Shown: positions 43,834 to 46,700 of the stretch, piece by piece
How positions within the stretch are numbered: the stretch's first letter is position 1
Layout of the letters: each line of letters starts with the position of its first letter
Assembly (NCBI GenBank): GCA_002084805.1
Contig: NBMC01000008.1
Location: 1 to 46,700 of the forward strand
Source of the DNA: Spirochaetaceae bacterium 4572_59
Lineage (GTDB): Bacteria; Spirochaetota; Spirochaetia; DSM-2461
Direction of reading: 5' to 3'
Length of the DNA: 46,700 bases
Program-made: the position numbers and the translations under genes
Notes under the pieces: generated by a model
Seen by the model: the letters and a program-made list of their open reading frames with translations, nothing else
Databases searched by the model: none
Told to the model about the DNA's origin: nothing

Positions 43834-45369
43834 TCAGGATTCTGTAAAAATGCGGTTGTATGTAGAGTTGAAGTTGTCCTTCAGCTTGTCAGAAGTTGTA
43901 AATACAGCCTGAAGTTGAGTCTGTTTGTACTGATTCAGTTCGCTTTCAAGTTGTGCTTTTACATAAGCTTTATATTCTTCGGGATATTCAAATCCATCCT
44001 GCTCGTCGAGCAGAGAAAAGAGAACAACGCTTCTGTCCAGGATGACAGGATCTGTTACTTCACCACTTGTTTTAAGGGCAAATGCTTTCTGGAAGAACTC
44101 ATCGCTAAAAGCGGCCGCACTCATCATGCTGTCACCTTTTTTGTTTCCGGGGCTGTTGATGATAAAAGGAATATTTCCGTATACGGGAGCAATAAATCCT
44201 GTTTCTCCATTGGCAACACCCTGCTCGGCAGCTGCCGACTGCAGATTGGACGACTGGGCAACAATGGCGAGGGCTTTTGCCTGACCTGTCAGATAATCTT
44301 CAATCACACCAAGCTCCTCCTGTTCCATATAAGAACGGATTGTTGCGATAGACTCAGCTTTGCTAAGATCCATAGTCACAGCATCAGCTGCAGACTGAAA
44401 GATATAGAAGCCTCCCTCTGTAGAAATAACACCTGATCTGGAATCTTTATTTAATGAAAAGATCTCCGTAGCCTGATCTTCGCTCAGGTAAGTAAGGAGA
44501 TTGAAGTAGTAGACTTCTCCAAGAGATCCTCCGTTTTCGCCATAGGAATCCGTAGACATATTTCTTGCCAGTTCATCAAAGCTTCCGCCTGCATCCAGTT
44601 TACTCAGGATATCAAGAGCATCTTTCTCTGAACTAGAACTTATTCTATTAAGATTCATTTTATTAAAGAGTTTTGCATTGCCTCTTCCATACTCTGCTAC
44701 TTTTTCTGCAGGATAGGAAGAATAGGGATAAGATGCGTATGAAAAGTTTTTCTCGGGTGATCCCATGGACATAAGAAAGTCTATTTCTTTGTCAGATCTC
44801 TGTATGTTATTCAAAGAATCCCGATAAAAGATCTGAACTCTCAGATCTTCTTCAATAGAATCTCTGATTTCTTTCATGCGTGAACCCGTAGTGTTCATAT
44901 AACTTTCTTTGTTAAACTCACCGTTAACATCAAACATTCCGCCACTAACAATTGCTCTGTCTACCTTACGAGAAGAGACTCCCGCACCGGTCTGAGCAAT
45001 CTCATCCAGCATGGCTGTTCTTACAATTGTCTGGTTAAAAGCTGATCTCCAGATAAGCTGACGAAGAAAATCGACATTACTGTCTGTACCAAGAGAATCT
45101 CTGTACATACCATTAATGGATTCAACCTGTTGAGAGAAATAATTTCCCTGTTCAAATGTAATCGAAGTTTTTCCGTACTTGCCGAAAACCATTGTACCAC
45201 CACGGCTTCCCGCTCCGGCAAGAGCTGGTACTAAAACAAAACTGATAACTGTAATTACCAGTATGACTATTGTTCCTGCCATTAAATTATTTTGTTTTTT
45301 CTTGTGTTGTTCAGCTTTCTTATTCTGAATATCATTTAAATTAGAAAGCTTTTTTTCTTTTTTAGACAT
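43834..45369 (-). CDS. PpiD/SurA-like peptidyl-prolyl isomerase, membrane-anchored
   Basis: This 511-residue chaperone-like protein has a basic cytoplasmic N-terminus (1-28), one membrane helix (about 30-52), then a periplasmic part with a SurA-N-like helical region (about 75-215). A parvulin-like segment (about 230-335, with SFDELARNMSTDS and GGSLGEV) follows, and further sequence including a second partial parvulin-like region. It probably assists folding of exported proteins. AAGGA precedes ATG 45369. It heads a minus-strand operon with the DUF115 gene. Confidence 0.87.
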   Translation of the reverse strand: MSKKEKKLSNLNDIQNKKAEQHKKKQNNLMAGTIVILVITVISFVLVPALAGAGSRGGTMVFGKYGKTSITFEQGNYFSQQVESINGMYRDSLGTDSNVDFLRQLIWRSAFNQTIVRTAMLDEIAQTGAGVSSRKVDRAIVSGGMFDVNGEFNKESYMNTTGSRMKEIRDSIEEDLRVQIFYRDSLNNIQRSDKEIDFLMSMGSPEKNFSYASYPYSSYPAEKVAEYGRGNAKLFNKMNLNRISSSSEKDALDILSKLDAGGSFDELARNMSTDSYGENGGSLGEVYYFNLLTYLSEDQATEIFSLNKDSRSGVISTEGGFYIFQSAADAVTMDLSKAESIATIRSYMEQEELGVIEDYLTGQAKALAIVAQSSNLQSAAAEQGVANGETGFIAPVYGNIPFIINSPGNKKGDSMMSAAAFSDEFFQKAFALKTSGEVTDPVILDRSVVLFSLLDEQDGFEYPEEYKAYVKAQLESELNQYKQTQLQAVFTTSDKLKDNFNSTYNRIFTES

Positions 45370-45411
45370 GTGACGTCCTTAGTAACATAATTTATAATGT
45401 AAAGCACCGAA

Positions 45412-45440
45412 AAATTACCACGAAAGGTTATACCTGTCAA
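45412..45440 (-). promoter_or_regulatory. Candidate promoter of the PpiD-like gene
   Basis: On the minus strand TTGACA (45440-45435) and TAATTT (45417-45412) are 17 bases apart. The start is near 45405, about 36 bases before the gene. Confidence 0.55.
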
Positions 45441-45467
45441 CTTGATGAAAAAAGAATTGTCAGGGTG

Positions 45468-45496
45468 TTGACATTATGATCATCCATCTGTAAAGT
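45468..45496 (+). promoter_or_regulatory. Promoter of tRNA-Asp
   Basis: TTGACA (45468-45473) and TAAAGT (45491-45496) are 17 bases apart, with the start about 45503, six bases before the tRNA. Confidence 0.7.
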
Positions 45497-45508
45497 TCGC
45501 CATTGTAC

Positions 45509-45582
45509 GGAGGCGTAGCGAAGCTGGTTATCGCGCCGGCCTGTCAAGCCGGAGATCGCGGGTTCGATGCCCGTCGCTTCCG
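45509..45582 (+). tRNA. tRNA-Asp, anticodon GTC
   Basis: The acceptor pairs GGAGGCG with CGCTTCC. The anticodon stem CCGGC/GCCGG encloses CTGTCAA, giving GTC. The T-arm GCGGG/CCCGT encloses TTCGATG. CCA is not encoded. Confidence 0.95.
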
Positions 45583-45588
45583 CTCCAT

Positions 45589-45621
45589 ACCGGTAGCCTG
45601 TTTCACAGGTTACCGGTTTTT
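45589..45621 (+). terminator. Intrinsic terminator between tRNA-Asp and tRNA-Pro
   Basis: ACCGGTAGCCTG (45589-45600) pairs with CAGGTTACCGGT (45606-45617), followed by five T. It separates the two tRNAs, so tRNA-Pro needs its own promoter or readthrough; none was found in this gap. Confidence 0.85.
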
Positions 45622-45624
45622 ATA

Positions 45625-45698
45625 TCGGGCTGTAGCGCAGGGGGAGCGCGCGTCGTTCGGGACGATGAGGTCGGAGGTTCAAATCCTCTCAGCCCGAC
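45625..45698 (+). tRNA. tRNA-Pro, anticodon CGG
   Basis: The acceptor pairs TCGGGCT with AGCCCGA. The anticodon stem CGTCG/CGATG encloses TTCGGGA, giving CGG. The T-arm contains TTCAAAT. CCA is not encoded and the discriminator base is C, which is unusual. It lies at the edge of accessory-looking DNA. Confidence 0.92.
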
Positions 45699-46071
45699 TA
45701 ATTCCTATCTGACAGTTTATTTTAAAAAAGCTTATACTATATCAAATAAAACCTGAGATGATTTGAAGTGGAATCCTGTGCGCGAATCGATGAGCGCAAT
45801 TCGACACGATGTTTGCGATTGAATGGCAAGATCCTCTCAGCCACTACCATATTACAGTCAGATTTCCTCATCAAGTGTAGGTACTATACACCTGTTAAAA
45901 CGAATTCATAATATATCAGAAATAACTATAAAAAATTGATTCTAATGGCCTGTATAATTATAGACAGATAGTAAATCAGGCGTTAAGAACCCAGTCATAA
46001 ACAAAAGTTGAATTGCTAAAAGTATAAAAATATAAAGTTAAAAATAATTGTAAAGACTTAAGGTATGTTCA
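45699..46071. other. Gene-poor region after tRNA-Pro with a copy of the tRNA 3' end
   Basis: Apart from the repeat at 45831-45846, there is no coding ORF. The stretch 45767-45846 holds a TGCGC/GCGCA hairpin (about 45779-45798) and looks vaguely tRNA-like, but does not fold as one. The rest is AT-rich with nothing recognised. Confidence 0.5.
45831..45846 (+). repeat. Partial direct repeat of the tRNA-Pro 3' end
   Basis: ATCCTCTCAGCC at 45831-45842 repeats 45683-45694 of tRNA-Pro exactly. Both are followed by ACTA, after CG in the tRNA and directly in the copy. Such copies are left by elements integrating at tRNA 3' ends. Confidence 0.55.
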
Positions 46072-46602
46072 ATGATTTTTTCTCCCTATGGTAATTTCCA
46101 TATAAAAATTTTTGATGATGTGGTAGTGGTAACTCTCTACGGTTCTTCTGACATAAAGTTTATGAACAAGCTGATAAAGAATCTGCACAACATCTCTCAG
46201 CAATTCCGGAATAAAGATTGGGCTTTAATCTACAATGTTGTTCACTGGGATCTGATTCCCCCCTGCGTCATAGATCAGTTAGAACAAGAAAACTCTTTAC
46301 ATTCAGTCTCGAATGCCCCTGAATATCAGTTTTTTCTGGTCCGCAATAAGAATCAGGAATGTTATATAAGAAACTATTGTATATATAAGCCTCTTTCACC
46401 TATTTTTTATGTCGAAAACTTAAAACAAGCTATAGATTTTCTAAACAATAAAGGATTTCAGGGTTTAAAAGACCAGGCCTCCCAAGAGCTGATCTTCAGT
46501 CTGACCTTATCCAGGCCGGACTCTGCCAGATGGCAAAGTCCATGCCGCTTACCGATTCTGCAAAATGGCCCCTTTCGGCTGGCAGAATACTCATTGCCAT
46601 AG
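46072..46602 (+). CDS. Hypothetical STAS-like protein, 3' end uncertain
   Basis: This ORF of 176 residues has a first part (about 1-130) that looks like a compact alpha/beta domain of STAS/SpoIIAA-like type. It contains VVVVTLYGSSDIKFMN, DWALIYNVVHWDLIPP and FLNNKGF. The assignment is tentative. The last 40 residues are translated from DNA that in other frames resembles a Fic protein. The true C-terminus may therefore be lost or replaced. A TAAGG site lies 8 bases before ATG 46072. No partner gene is visible. Confidence 0.55.
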   Translation: MIFSPYGNFHIKIFDDVVVVTLYGSSDIKFMNKLIKNLHNISQQFRNKDWALIYNVVHWDLIPPCVIDQLEQENSLHSVSNAPEYQFFLVRNKNQECYIRNYCIYKPLSPIFYVENLKQAIDFLNNKGFQGLKDQASQELIFSLTLSRPDSARWQSPCRLPILQNGPFRLAEYSLP

Positions 46603-46700
46603 AAAAACTGATAAAAGATAATCAGCAGGAATATTACGACGCATTAGCAAAATCAGATAATACTGGCTCATCAACTATTTTTATCGAGTTCATGTTAGAT
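46520..46700 (+). pseudogene. Decayed Fic-domain protein fragment, runs off the right edge
   Basis: In one frame (about 46599-46700) the sequence reads IEKLIKDNQQEYYDALAK and ends TIFIEFMLD, a typical segment just after the Fic AMP-transferase core. In another frame just upstream, PDGK and KMAPFGW resemble the Fic ADGNG and KWNPLFGWLP segments. The HPFxDGNGR motif is not intact, and at least one frameshift is needed. It may continue as an ORF beyond the window. Confidence 0.5.

Noticed and set aside
45503..45712. 69-residue ORF over the two tRNAs
   Set aside because: It lies entirely over tRNA-Asp, a terminator and tRNA-Pro.
45767..45846. A further tRNA gene
   Set aside because: Only the last 12 bases match tRNA-Pro; the anticodon arm and acceptor do not form.

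Overview
The window looks like a chromosomal segment of a free-living, moderately AT-rich spirochaete (Spirochaetota, Spirochaeta/Oceanispirochaeta-like). The pointers are flgF/flhO-flgG-rod-binding genes next to a short RpoS-type sigma factor, a spoVG gene in a housekeeping operon, a spirochaete-type protein of unknown function beside argS, and spirochaete-style TPR and lipoprotein genes. The genus is inference; no rRNA is present.

Layout. 1-1172: a frameshifted IS1182-type transposase running off the left edge. 1402-4401: a CPA2 cation/proton antiporter fused to a PTS EIIA domain, convergent with a YhhQ queuosine-precursor transporter whose leader folds on paper as a preQ1-I riboswitch. 4711-8682: DEAD-box helicase with an RGG-like repeat, then flgF, flgG and a FlgJ-like rod-binding protein. 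8908-11488: RpoS-like sigma factor (with a possible sigma-54 promoter), tsaD, apt. 11636-16276: tRNA-Gln(CTG), tRNA-Glu(CTC), carA-carB. 16352-18365 (minus): ABC ATPase, permease and a YtrA-type GntR regulator, with a palindrome over their promoter. 18451-20031 (minus): citramalate synthase. 20115-23704: unknown spirochaetal protein and argS. 23837-28429: rplU-prp-rpmA-obg-nadD-yqeK-LCP-rsfS, a conserved ribosome/NAD cluster. 28408-32409: small acidic ORF (minus), nadC, nadB, ispE, spoVG. 32442-36877: tRNA-Gln(TTG), rplY, pth, tilS, ftsH. 36887-40341: an exported TPR protein with Ca-loop-like motifs and an HtrA-like lipoprotein protease. 40387-42195: lepA. 42205-45369 (minus): DUF115/Maf-type protein and PpiD-like PPIase. 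45509-46700: tRNA-Asp, tRNA-Pro, then a gene-poor stretch with a copy of the tRNA-Pro 3' end, a STAS-like ORF and a decayed Fic remnant.

Most genes are core: translation and tRNA quality control (tsaD, argS, pth, tilS, lepA, rsfS, prp, four tRNA families), pyrimidine/arginine precursor supply (carAB), de novo NAD (nadB, nadC, nadD), isoprenoids (ispE), envelope proteolysis and folding (ftsH, HtrA-like, PpiD-like) and periplasmic flagella. No CRISPR array, phage module or obvious defence island was seen. The observations most worth checking are the preQ1-I-like leader, Prp beside an L27 that lacks the cleavable extension, the sigma-54-like site before the RpoS-like gene, three candidate leaderless genes, the probable CTG start of pth, and the tRNA-Pro-associated accessory tail.
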